16,190 nt of DNA from Firmicutes bacterium UBA4049 (GTDB lineage Bacteria > Bacillota > Desulfotomaculia > Desulfotomaculales > Nap2-2B): NCBI GenBank assembly GCA_002382755.1, contig DFZT01000024.1:28563-44752 (forward strand). Reading direction: 5' to 3'. This document shows positions 1-6,801 of the stretch, in pieces; positions within the stretch are counted from its first letter, which is position 1; each line of letters opens with the position of its first letter. The position numbers were made by a program, and so were the translations under genes. Under the pieces are notes generated by a model that saw only the letters and a program-made list of their open reading frames with translations, had not been told where the DNA came from and did not search any database.

Positions 1-201
1 GCAGAAGCGCTGCAGATTATCCGGGAGATCATTGACGAAAGCCTGGAAATTATGGCCAGTGGCCGGGATGAAACCCAGAAGGTCACTGCTCTTTGGGAAG
101 AGTTTTTAAGGGAGTTTTTTGCTTATTTGAAAAAAAGAAGTAAGGAAACAAGACGTAATTTATTTTCTGTGGTTTCCTTTAAAAATATCTGGCCCCGTTA
201 G
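1..201 (+). CDS. 3' end of an unrecognised gene (hypothetical protein, C-terminal 66 residues)
   Basis: Frame 1 is open from the first base to a TAG stop at 199-201, so only the C-terminus of a larger protein is here. The 66 residues begin AEALQIIREIIDESLEIM and end FKNIWPR. They are rich in Glu, Lys, Arg and Leu and look like two amphipathic helices with a basic tail containing KKRSKETRR; no membrane segment or catalytic motif is visible. It points towards the DUF5132-like gene 88 bp downstream and could belong to the same metal-transport neighbourhood, but I do not recognise the family. The continuous reading frame and codon use support a real gene; the function is unknown. Confidence 0.6.
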   Translation, partial: AEALQIIREIIDESLEIMASGRDETQKVTALWEEFLREFFAYLKKRSKETRRNLFSVVSFKNIWPR

Positions 202-219
202 ATATTGGGTACATTAAAA

Positions 220-257
220 AATATTGAAGCATATTTAATCGAAATATTTTCAATATT
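220..257. repeat. AT-rich inverted repeat upstream of the DUF5132-like gene
   Basis: AATATTGAA at 220-228 is matched exactly by its reverse complement TTCAATATT at 249-257. Inside it, ATATTT at 231-236 pairs with AAATAT at 242-247, leaving a 5-nt loop. It could be a stem-loop ending the upstream transcript, although the tract after it is not a clean U-run. Alternatively it is a dyad operator, because it lies where the -35 region and spacer of the next gene would be. The sequence alone does not decide between these. Confidence 0.45.
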
Positions 258-281
258 ATAATTATATTTAAAAAAGGAGGT
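257..281 (+). promoter_or_regulatory. -10-like box and ribosome binding site of the DUF5132-like gene
   Basis: A perfect TATAAT stands at 257-262, about 27 nt before the chosen ATG. No good -35 hexamer lies 16-18 bp upstream, which would fit a promoter that needs an activator. The Shine-Dalgarno AAGGAGGT at 274-281 is strong and 7 nt from ATG 289. It overlaps the upstream in-frame GTG at 280, which is therefore not the start. Confidence 0.4.
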
Positions 282-288
282 GAAAAAG

Positions 289-624
289 ATGAAATTAATA
301 CGACCGGAAGCGTTACTGGAAGGGGTTTCGCCATGGGGGCTTTTAGCGGCCGGACTTATCATTGGCACCAGTCTGCCTGTAGTCCGCAAGGGTTTACGGG
401 GCTTGTTTGTCGGCATGGTGAAAGGGGTACTGTTGGTTGGCGATGAATTGCAGGGAATGGCGCAAAAAACAACCAGAGAATGGTCGGAACTGATTGAGCA
501 GGCTAAACAAGAGCGGAATCAAAAAATACACCAGTCAAATTGCTGTGGGGAAGTAAGCGACCTGGTAGAAGAACCCCCCAAGGAAGTGAGTGGCGTAGTG
601 GCCGCAACCTGTTCCGAAGTTTAA
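289..624 (+). CDS. DUF5132-like small membrane protein
   Basis: This 111-residue protein has one hydrophobic segment (about residues 14-30, SPWGLLAAGLIIGTSLP), then a basic stretch VRKGLRGLFVGMVKG, then a charged helix DELQGMAQKTTREWSELIEQAKQER. That layout is what I recall for DUF5132 proteins, which are often encoded beside HMA-domain P-type ATPases. The large ATPase 1 kb away fits this. The C-terminal tail carries Cys85, Cys86 and Cys108, which could bind metal, but nothing shows that directly. The start at ATG 289 is chosen because an AAGGAGGT site ends 7 nt before it; the in-frame GTG at 280 lies inside that site. The molecular function is unknown; a helper role for the ATPase is inferred from context only. 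Confidence 0.72.
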   Translation: MKLIRPEALLEGVSPWGLLAAGLIIGTSLPVVRKGLRGLFVGMVKGVLLVGDELQGMAQKTTREWSELIEQAKQERNQKIHQSNCCGEVSDLVEEPPKEVSGVVAATCSEV

Positions 625-646
625 TAAAACAGAAGTTAATTTAACA

Positions 647-662
647 GCTGTCTTTAGACAGC
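647..662 (-). terminator. Hairpin at the stop codon between two convergent genes
   Basis: GCTGTCT at 647-653 is repeated inverted as AGACAGC at 656-662, a perfect 16-bp dyad. It overlaps the TAA stop (654-656) of the minus-strand gene and lies 23 bp past the stop of the plus-strand gene. Read on the minus strand it is followed by TGTTAAATTAAC, a weak U-tract, so it may be a poor terminator for the minus-strand gene. Confidence 0.35.
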
Positions 663-1325
663 CAGCTCGGTAAATCTCCGCTTCCGGGAAGCATCCCAGG
701 CATTGTAAACTGTTTGCGCCAGTTCTTGCTCCAGAGCATGGCTTAGCTTGGTCTGTACCCAGGCTAATAGGCCGGTTAGTCTTTTTTCCAGTTCAACTGT
801 GTGGTTCATGGAAAATGATGCACATAAAAATGACCACAGCTTTGTTGCCACATCTTTTTTCCCCGGGACGGCCGGGAAAAGCATCTTCAGAGTTTTTTCA
901 TAGCACATGCAGCCTAACTGGGAAAATACTTTTTGCTCTTGGATGTCAAGGAGTACGGCGCCTAGTTTCTGCTGAGCGGAGGGAATAAGTTCGGATAAGT
1001 CAAAGAGTTCATCCGGCAGGAAGAAAAAGAGGTGATATTGTTGCTTAAGCCGCTTGTTCACCCGACCGGATATTTCTTTGACGGCCGTCGGGCTGTAGAG
1101 AACACTAACCGCTTCTTCCGGTGTGATCTCTCCCCGGCAAATCTTTTGGCTAAGAAGAGGGATTTCCTTTTTCTTTTCTTCAAAAAAGTCTTCGCATATC
1201 TGCCGTATAGTTTGCTGGCTTTCTTCGACGAGGGAGACGAAAAATTCTTCCTCGGACGCCCTAACCTGAAGATGGGCGGTTAAAGCCAGCCAAAAAAAGA
1301 GATTTTTTAATTTTTTGAAAGTCAA
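654..1325 (-). CDS. Hypothetical helical protein between the DUF5132-like gene and the ATPase
   Basis: I do not recognise this family. The 223-residue product starts MTFKKLKNLFFWLAL and is Lys/Glu/Leu-rich, probably all helical. The hydrophobic patches (about residues 8-18 and the HLFFFLP segment near 98-104) are too short to be clear membrane spans. A CMCYE motif sits near 139-143, with further Cys at 44, 63 and 167. Start choice: TTG at 1323-1325 follows a strong GAGGAGG (1334-1340) by 8 nt. An ATG 19 codons upstream (1382) has no ribosome binding site and would add a Thr-rich stretch unlike the rest. The gene lies on the same strand as the ATPase but behind that gene's terminator. It has its own AT-rich control region with 11-bp TTAACT repeats. 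Confidence 0.6.
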   Translation of the reverse strand: MTFKKLKNLFFWLALTAHLQVRASEEEFFVSLVEESQQTIRQICEDFFEEKKKEIPLLSQKICRGEITPEEAVSVLYSPTAVKEISGRVNKRLKQQYHLFFFLPDELFDLSELIPSAQQKLGAVLLDIQEQKVFSQLGCMCYEKTLKMLFPAVPGKKDVATKLWSFLCASFSMNHTVELEKRLTGLLAWVQTKLSHALEQELAQTVYNAWDASRKRRFTELAV

Positions 1326-1333
1326 ATTATCAA

Positions 1334-1340
1334 CCTCCTC
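1334..1340 (-). promoter_or_regulatory. Ribosome binding site that selects a TTG start
   Basis: On the minus strand this reads GAGGAGG and stands 8 nt before the in-frame TTG at 1325. The alternative ATG at 1382 is preceded only by TAAAAAAG. The site would lie inside the coding region if the ATG were used, so it argues for TTG. Confidence 0.55.
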
Positions 1341-1403
1341 GCTTGGCGTTGTGGTAGTAGCGATGTCGATACTGACTGTCATCTTTTTTATTATCTTAGA
1401 AAT

Positions 1404-1478
1404 ATTGTATGTTACATTTTTTAATAATCTGTTAAGTTACCTTAAAATAAAGTTAAAAATAAGTTAATAATAAGTTAA
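1404..1478 (-). promoter_or_regulatory. Array of TTAACT boxes with 11-bp period (PhoP/PhoB-like operator) and -10-like box
   Basis: On the minus strand, TTAACT occurs three times at exact 11-bp spacing (1473-1478, 1462-1467, 1451-1456). A degenerate TTAAGG follows at 1440-1445 and TTAACA at 1430-1435. A -10-like TACAAT lies at 1404-1409, about 20 nt below the last box, with no canonical -35. Direct TTAACA-like hexamers separated by 5 bp are the known binding pattern of Bacillus PhoP and resemble sites of other OmpR/PhoB regulators. The array lies upstream of the unknown gene ending at 654, so activation of that gene is the simplest reading. The identity of the regulator is inferred. Confidence 0.5.
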
Positions 1479-1484
1479 TAATTA

Positions 1485-1518
1485 AAAATCAGCCCTCCTC
1501 TTTGACTGGGCTGATTTT
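1485..1518 (-). terminator. Rho-independent terminator of the P-type ATPase gene
   Basis: A perfect 11-bp stem, GGGCTGATTTT at 1508-1518 with AAAATCAGCCC at 1485-1495, encloses a 12-nt loop. Read on the minus strand it lies about 75 nt after the ATPase stop and runs into TTTTTAATTATT, a good U-tract. On the plus strand the stem is also preceded by A-rich sequence, so it may act in both directions. Confidence 0.8.
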
Positions 1519-1592
1519 AACGTGACCGGCTGATGAATTTTATTCCCGGTTTTACCTGATAACTCTTTCGTAAATCGTCTATATTGGCGCTT

Positions 1593-4500
1593 TTATAACG
1601 CCGTTTCACCTTTATTATCCAAACCTTCGTTCCGTTTTTCATTTTGTGCATTTTTTGCAGCGCAGTTCAATAAGGGGAACAGCCGGGCTGTTTTGGGCAA
1701 AACGGACCGCAGTACTTTATCCAACGCGCTGGACAGCCCGGCGCCCAAACCCACCGCCATCCAATCCAGCAGCCCAAGCGGACTGGTTTTAAAAAGACCG
1801 GCAGCTGGCGGGTAATAAAGGGCGGCAAGGAGCAATCCGCCGGATAGGGACACCGTAGCTCCGGACAGGAGCCGGTCCGTTTTTTCCGAGGGTTGCTCCT
1901 GATGGCAGTCCAGAGCGTGCAGCAGCTGGCTTGTAGTCACGGAAGCAAGGGCCAGGGTGCGCGCCCGAACCAAGTCCCCTCTCTTTAATCCCCACCAGTA
2001 AGTGCTCAGGCTGCTGATTCCGATGGCAAGACCCCTTGATACAATCAGAGTTGTAAAATCCCGGTCTGCAAAGCTGCTTTTAGGTTCGCGCGGCGGCCGG
2101 TTCATAACGTTGCGTACGGGGTGGTCCTGGCTCAAGGCCAGGGCAGGGAAGCTGTCGCCGAGAAGATTCAGCCAAAGCAGCTGAATGGGTAAAAGGGGCA
2201 GGGGCTGCCCGGCAAGAACAGGAAGCAGCACCAGGAAAATCTCACCCAGGTTGGTGGCCAGCAGGTAGCGGACAGAGCGCTGGACACTGTCGTAGATTCC
2301 CCGTCCATGTTCAACTGCGGCTACAACCGTGGCAAAATTATCGTCGGCTAAAATAATGTCCGCCGCTTCCCTGGTGACGTCCGTACCTGTCCGGCCCATG
2401 ACCAGGCCTACGTCGGCCTCCTGTACCGCAGGAGCGTCGTTGACCCCGTCGCCGATCATAGCCACCCGCTCGCCCTGCTGCCGTAAGGCCTTCACCAGGC
2501 GCAGCTTGTGGGCGGGCAGCATCCGGGCAAAGATGCGCCCATTCCGGACGATCTCTGCCAACCGCGTGTCTTCAGAGCTTTCCAGATCGTTTCCTGTATA
2601 AACCTGTTCTTTATTTTGAGCTAGACCCAGTATCCGGCCGACAGCCAGGGCGGTATTTGGCTGGTCTCCGGTAATCATCACTACTCTGACACCGGCGCTT
2701 CGGCATTTCTGGATGGCTGAGTATACTTCCGGCCGAGGTGGGTCGAACATTCCCACCAGGCCAAGAAAAATAAGGTTATTTTCCGCATCCGCGCCGGTTT
2801 TCCCGGAAGGGCCGGGGCCCAGGGAGCGGTAAGCCACCGCCAGAACTCTTAAAGCGCGCGCCGCAAGCCGGGAATTAATGCCTGCAAAAGACCGGCGGAC
2901 TGTCGTAGTGAAGGGAACGGGACCCTGAGCAGTGAGATAACTGGTACAGCGCTTGATGACTACTTCTGGGGCGCCCTTGACATAAGAAAAAAAATCTTTT
3001 GTGGTCTGATGCTGGTAAACCATGCTCATAAAGCGACGTTCCGTATCAAAAGGACTTTCTTCCACCAGAGAAAAAGAGCGGCGCAGTTCGTCAAGCGACA
3101 GGCCGATCTCTGCAGCCGCCATATGGATGCCTTTTTCCAACGGATCCACAGATTCCTGTTCCCGCCAGCTGTTGCCAGCCAGGACCCCGGCAGTGAGGAG
3201 AAAAAGGAGTGCGCTTTTATCCGGGCGGGAGATGGTTGGGATAAAAACACCATCCGTGTTTTTATCCCAGCGGCTTTTATCGGCGCAGACCGCTGTTTGT
3301 ACGACTTGTTCATTTTTGGTCAGGGTTCCTGTCTTATCAGTACAGATTACCGTTATACCACCGATATTTTCCACCGACTCAAGCCGCCGGACGAGGGCGT
3401 TTTTTCTGGCCATCCGGTGTACTCCGGATGCCAGGGCGATGGTAACGATGGCCGGTAGCCCCTCTGGAATAGCCGCCACAGCCAAACTGACACCTGTAAG
3501 GAACATGAACAGGGGCGGTTGCCGGCGCAGTACCCCGGCCAGAATAACAAGACCGCTGACAGCCAGGGAGCCGGTGAGGACCTTTCTGCCTACTACAGAC
3601 AGATTGACTTGCAAAGGGGTTGGAGCGTTTTCTTCATTTTTCAGCATTCCGGCAATCTTTCCCATTTCTGTTTCCCTGCCGGTGGCGGTGACTACCGCTA
3701 TAGCCCGTCCCTTGCTAACAGCCGTACCCAGGAAAACCATGTTCCGACAGTCGAATAAAATGCCACATTCGGGAAGGGGCGCATTTTCTTTGCCTACCGG
3801 GTATGATTCTCCAGTCAAGGCAGACTCGTTTACCTGGAAGGAGGAGGCTTGCAGAATCCGGGCGTCTGCCGGGACGCCATCCCCGGCCGCCAGAGAAATA
3901 ATGTCTCCCGGCGTCAGCAGGGAGGAAGGGAGGCGCTGCCATTCCCCGTTCCGCATGACTTGCGCATGCGGAACGGCCATTTCTTTGAGGGCCCGGAGAG
4001 AATTTTCGGCCTTGTGTTCCTGCAGGGCGCCGAGAAGGGCATTGAAGCCTAGGATAGCCAGGATAGCCAGAGAATCGGAAAGCTCTCCCAGAAGAATACA
4101 TACAATGCCGGAACCCAGTAGGGTCTGCACGAGGGAATCCTTGAACTGGTTCAGTAAACGGACCAGCAGGCCCGGCGGGGAAGCAGTCGGAAGCTGGTTC
4201 AAGCCGTATCTGGCGAGGCGACGATCTGCTTCTTCCCGGGTCAATCCGGTGATGGAAGTGTTAAGGAGTTTTAAGACTTCTTCCGCTTCTAGAGCAGAAA
4301 ACGACATAGCCCGGACAGACTGGTCGGATGAAGGTAGCCGGACTACCCGGGGCTCGGCGGCGGACGGGTGCAAAGCGGTACGGCTGGCGAATTCGCCGGG
4401 GAGCTGACTTACCGGGAGGACCGCGGTTACTTTCGAGAGCGGCTGCATACGGCATGCTGCGGTTTCTTTTTCACCGGGGGACAAAGGTTTTTTCCCTGAA

Positions 4501-6467
4501 ATTTGCCGTATGGTGCCGACCGTCCTGTTGTTCTCCGAAAAAAGAAGCAACCGGTAGGAATTCAGCAGGACTATAAGACTGGTCAGATTGCTGAACAAGG
4601 AAGCTGGGATTGGGGTCAGGCGGCCGGAGACACTTAAGAGAAGACCTATGGAATTGAAAAGAGCTGCCAGGGTGACACCTTCCCTTTCCCGCAGGGCTAT
4701 TCTTGAGGAAATGATGAAGAGCTGTTCCAGTTTTTCAAGGTCCGGCCGGGCGAAAATTATCCCGGGAGTTGCGGACTCTCCTGAGAGCGCATTTTGACTG
4801 GAGCCAATGGTCACATCCGCTTTGAGAAAAAGGGCGGAAGTTTTTTCGGCGCCGGCGACCACAACAGTTTTACCGGCGGCCTGCAGCTTATCCAGAAGGC
4901 TTGAGGCTTCCTGCAGGGAATACGCCGCCAGGCCGGTTGCCCTTTCCAGGGGTGAATAAAAACCGGGCTGCCTGGCTGCCGCCATTATTTTGACACCGTG
5001 TAAGTTCAATTCTTGCAAGGCTGAAGCAGTTGCATCGGCCGGTTGGTATTTGATTCCGGCGAGGGCAATCAGGTAGCTCCTGCTGGCCAGGAAAATGGGG
5101 ATCTCGCCCAGGGTGGTCAGCCGGCGAGCCTTAAAAATACCGGGAGCAACGCTAATTCCCTGGGACTGTATAAATTCCGCGCTGCCTAGCAGGATTGTTT
5201 CTCCTTCATTTTCAAAGATAGTGTCTGCGACAGCCGCTTCCTCTATCTCTAATGTTTTTTCGCGCTTCCCGGCTGGTCCGGGGATAAAAAGATCTGCCAG
5301 CGGGTGGTTATTTTGCTGCAGGGCGGTGAAAAACAGGGCAGCGGCCTCGTCCGGTTCAGTATTTAAAAAAGTGTATATACTGCCAATTTGAACTGTTATC
5401 TTTATTCCCCAGCCGTTTGCCAGCAGCAGTGTATCGGCAAGAGCTAGACGGGTTAAGGAGGCGGGTTCCGTAACCAGGGCGCCGATCCTTCGGGCCAGGA
5501 CCAGGCCGGCGCAAAGCGCTCCGGGGTGGGCCAGACCGGCGGGGGCCGGGGAGGCGGCCAAAAGCGTGGATAGGCTGCGGTTTAAGCTGCGGTTCAAAAG
5601 GCCGTTAAGTGCGGCAAAGCCTCCTGCTATGGGCATTATCCGGTTGCCGTAAAGAACGGCGGGGGATAAGGGTAAGCTCTGTTTCTGTTCCCCGGCCGGT
5701 ATTGGCGGCGTGTTTTCCACAGGTTTGCAGCAGGCTGCCAGCTCTAGTTCCTGGAGGCCGTCGGTCGTCTTGCTCTGAATGAGACGTCGGGAGCCGGCCA
5801 TCAAAATTGCTTGCAGCAGACTGTTGAAGTTGGCTAGCCAGATGACCAGCAAACCCGGAACACTTTCTCTTAATAAAAGCGTTCCCAGGTACAAAGCGCT
5901 CATCAGCAGGTCTGCTGTAATTTTCTTTTGGCCGGATAAGCGGGCAAGGCCGCTTTTGAGTAAAGGATAACCGGTTATAATGCCCGTTGCTGAAGCCAAG
6001 TGAAACAACACCGGCGATTCCGCCAGCGGCGAAACGCCCTTTGTGAAACGCTTAATGCTTAAAACAACCAGTACTGCCCCGCCGACTGCTACGTTAAGAA
6101 ACTGATGAGCCAGGGGTAAATCTTCCGGTTCGAGAGCTTCCGGTACAGCACCATTAACTGGAGCCGGCCCGGTTCCAATGTTTCCGGGGTTTCCTGGGAT
6201 ACTGGAAAATCCGGGTAATTCCCGGGAAAACCGGAAAATTTCCTCCAGCAATTGCGTAAGGCTCAGACAATTGGGATTGTATACAATCAGGAAACGGTGT
6301 GAGACAGGGTTTCCCCGGACTTTACATACCCCTGGCAGGCGAGCTAAGTGTCCGGTTAAGTCTGCCCATAAAGAGGGGTTGTCTGGCAGGCCCGGAGCGG
6401 CAATTCGGGCCCGTCCCGGCAGAACGTGCACCGGGTAAGGTTTTTGCCTGGCGGTTTCCTTTGTCAC
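1593..6467 (-). CDS. Large fused P-type cation-transporting ATPase (CtpI/CtpH-like)
   Basis: This 1624-residue membrane pump has two ATPase-like halves. Residues 11-80 resemble an HMA-type ferredoxin-like domain (VHVLPGRARI) without CxxC. Residues about 120-640 look like a P1B-type half that has lost its actuator domain. The phosphorylation motif there is reduced to ADTLLL near 344-349 and the hinge to VVVAGAEKTSALFL near 535, so it should not hydrolyse ATP. Residues about 720-1590 form a full P2-type pump: TGES 885-888, PEGLP 1001-1005, DKTGTLT 1044-1050 (Asp1044 phosphorylated), KGAPE 1164-1168, MITGD 1264-1268, GDGVNDAPA 1339-1347. Glu1002, Asn1406, Glu1409, Asn1434 and Asp1438 match Ca2+ ligands of SERCA; the Thr799 equivalent is Gly1437. 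Ca2+ or Mn2+ export is therefore likelier than heavy-metal export. The GTG start has only a weak, distant AAAGGG. Confidence 0.93.
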   Translation of the reverse strand: MTKETARQKPYPVHVLPGRARIAAPGLPDNPSLWADLTGHLARLPGVCKVRGNPVSHRFLIVYNPNCLSLTQLLEEIFRFSRELPGFSSIPGNPGNIGTGPAPVNGAVPEALEPEDLPLAHQFLNVAVGGAVLVVLSIKRFTKGVSPLAESPVLFHLASATGIITGYPLLKSGLARLSGQKKITADLLMSALYLGTLLLRESVPGLLVIWLANFNSLLQAILMAGSRRLIQSKTTDGLQELELAACCKPVENTPPIPAGEQKQSLPLSPAVLYGNRIMPIAGGFAALNGLLNRSLNRSLSTLLAASPAPAGLAHPGALCAGLVLARRIGALVTEPASLTRLALADTLLLANGWGIKITVQIGSIYTFLNTEPDEAAALFFTALQQNNHPLADLFIPGPAGKREKTLEIEEAAVADTIFENEGETILLGSAEFIQSQGISVAPGIFKARRLTTLGEIPIFLASRSYLIALAGIKYQPADATASALQELNLHGVKIMAAARQPGFYSPLERATGLAAYSLQEASSLLDKLQAAGKTVVVAGAEKTSALFLKADVTIGSSQNALSGESATPGIIFARPDLEKLEQLFIISSRIALREREGVTLAALFNSIGLLLSVSGRLTPIPASLFSNLTSLIVLLNSYRLLLFSENNRTVGTIRQISGKKPLSPGEKETAACRMQPLSKVTAVLPVSQLPGEFASRTALHPSAAEPRVVRLPSSDQSVRAMSFSALEAEEVLKLLNTSITGLTREEADRRLARYGLNQLPTASPPGLLVRLLNQFKDSLVQTLLGSGIVCILLGELSDSLAILAILGFNALLGALQEHKAENSLRALKEMAVPHAQVMRNGEWQRLPSSLLTPGDIISLAAGDGVPADARILQASSFQVNESALTGESYPVGKENAPLPECGILFDCRNMVFLGTAVSKGRAIAVVTATGRETEMGKIAGMLKNEENAPTPLQVNLSVVGRKVLTGSLAVSGLVILAGVLRRQPPLFMFLTGVSLAVAAIPEGLPAIVTIALASGVHRMARKNALVRRLESVENIGGITVICTDKTGTLTKNEQVVQTAVCADKSRWDKNTDGVFIPTISRPDKSALLFLLTAGVLAGNSWREQESVDPLEKGIHMAAAEIGLSLDELRRSFSLVEESPFDTERRFMSMVYQHQTTKDFFSYVKGAPEVVIKRCTSYLTAQGPVPFTTTVRRSFAGINSRLAARALRVLAVAYRSLGPGPSGKTGADAENNLIFLGLVGMFDPPRPEVYSAIQKCRSAGVRVVMITGDQPNTALAVGRILGLAQNKEQVYTGNDLESSEDTRLAEIVRNGRIFARMLPAHKLRLVKALRQQGERVAMIGDGVNDAPAVQEADVGLVMGRTGTDVTREAADIILADDNFATVVAAVEHGRGIYDSVQRSVRYLLATNLGEIFLVLLPVLAGQPLPLLPIQLLWLNLLGDSFPALALSQDHPVRNVMNRPPREPKSSFADRDFTTLIVSRGLAIGISSLSTYWWGLKRGDLVRARTLALASVTTSQLLHALDCHQEQPSEKTDRLLSGATVSLSGGLLLAALYYPPAAGLFKTSPLGLLDWMAVGLGAGLSSALDKVLRSVLPKTARLFPLLNCAAKNAQNEKRNEGLDNKGETAL

Positions 6468-6524
6468 TTATGAGTCAGCCCTTTCACAGGTTTTAAATTT
6501 CTCCCTTTTTCCGTAGGATTATTC

Positions 6525-6554
6525 ATTATATAACTTTTATTTTTACCGAAACAA
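6525..6554 (-). promoter_or_regulatory. Probable sigma-A promoter of the ATPase gene
   Basis: On the minus strand a perfect -10 TATAAT (6525-6530) stands 18 bp after TTGTTT (6549-6554), a partial -35. Transcription would begin near 6518, about 50 nt before the GTG start. The -10 is strong and the -35 weak, so basal activity is likely modest. Confidence 0.5.
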
Positions 6555-6590
6555 GAGAAAATGTTTTTAATTGGTAAAATTATTAACGTA

Positions 6591-6612
6591 AGGCTGCCTT
6601 TTTCAGCAGCCT
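6591..6612. repeat. GC-rich hairpin in the divergent spacer
   Basis: AGGCTGC at 6591-6597 pairs with GCAGCCT at 6606-6612 around an 8-nt loop. The loop reads CTTTTTCA on the plus strand. No U-run follows on either strand, so it is not a clear terminator. It lies upstream of both predicted promoters and may be a protein-binding site or a neutral structure. Confidence 0.35.
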
Positions 6613-6690
6613 CCTTGTTTATCGTCATGTTTAAGCGGCTTATTTCAGCAAAGGGCATTATTGCGTATCTTTTGCAAGAAGGTAAGGAAA

Positions 6691-6720
6691 CTGGCACAGG
6701 TTTTTTATTTATGGTATAAT
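6691..6720 (+). promoter_or_regulatory. Probable extended -10 promoter of the nfeD operon
   Basis: TATAAT at 6715-6720 is preceded by TGG (extended -10, TGn). CTGGCA at 6691-6696 is a 4-of-6 match to the -35 with an 18-bp spacer. The start site would be near 6727, giving a leader of about 75 nt before ATG 6802. It is the only good promoter I see ahead of the long plus-strand gene set. Confidence 0.6.
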
Positions 6721-6737
6721 TACCGATAGTTTCGGTA
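6721..6737. repeat. Dyad at the presumed nfeD transcription start
   Basis: TACCGA at 6721-6726 is repeated inverted as TCGGTA at 6732-6737 with a 5-bp centre. It directly follows the -10 box and would cover +1, a classic position for a repressor site. It could also be a short hairpin at the 5' end of the transcript. Confidence 0.4.
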
Positions 6738-6801
6738 TCTGTAATTTTCCTCAAATTGTCAATATTGTCAGAATACATTTCAAGTTTGGGGAGAGATTTG
6801 G

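Larger units (their letters stand above)
6468..6801. other. Divergent spacer between the ATPase gene and nfeD
   Basis: The 334-bp spacer is AT-rich. It holds a minus-strand promoter near the ATPase, a plus-strand promoter near nfeD, a GC-rich hairpin between them and a small dyad at the presumed nfeD transcription start. I looked for a riboswitch on both strands (Mn2+ yybP-ykoY type, cyclic-di-GMP, TPP) and recognised none. A 104-codon minus-strand reading frame spans the spacer but lacks a ribosome binding site and covers both promoters, so it is not called as a gene. Confidence 0.6.

Noticed and set aside
562..648. Cys pairs in the DUF5132-like protein tail as a proven metal site
   Set aside because: Only three Cys are present without a known motif; noted in the feature but not claimed as a finding.
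1450..1482. Tandem 11-bp repeats as a CRISPR array, origin iterons or satellite
   Set aside because: The units are too short and contiguous for CRISPR. There is no replication gene nearby, and the hexamer spacing fits a response-regulator operator better.
3022..4407. 461-codon plus-strand frame antisense to the ATPase
   Set aside because: It is Arg/Ser/Pro-rich, lies opposite well-supported P-type ATPase motifs, and is the usual shadow of a GC-rich gene.
6692..6708. TGGCAC resembling a sigma-54 -24 element upstream of nfeD
   Set aside because: The required GC of the -12 element is absent at the right spacing, and an extended -10 TATAAT explains the promoter.
6464..6778. 104-codon minus-strand frame ending in a GTGA overlap with the ATPase start
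   Set aside because: The overlap is suggestive, but no ribosome binding site precedes its ATG. It covers the predicted promoters of both divergent genes, and the translation has no recognisable domain.
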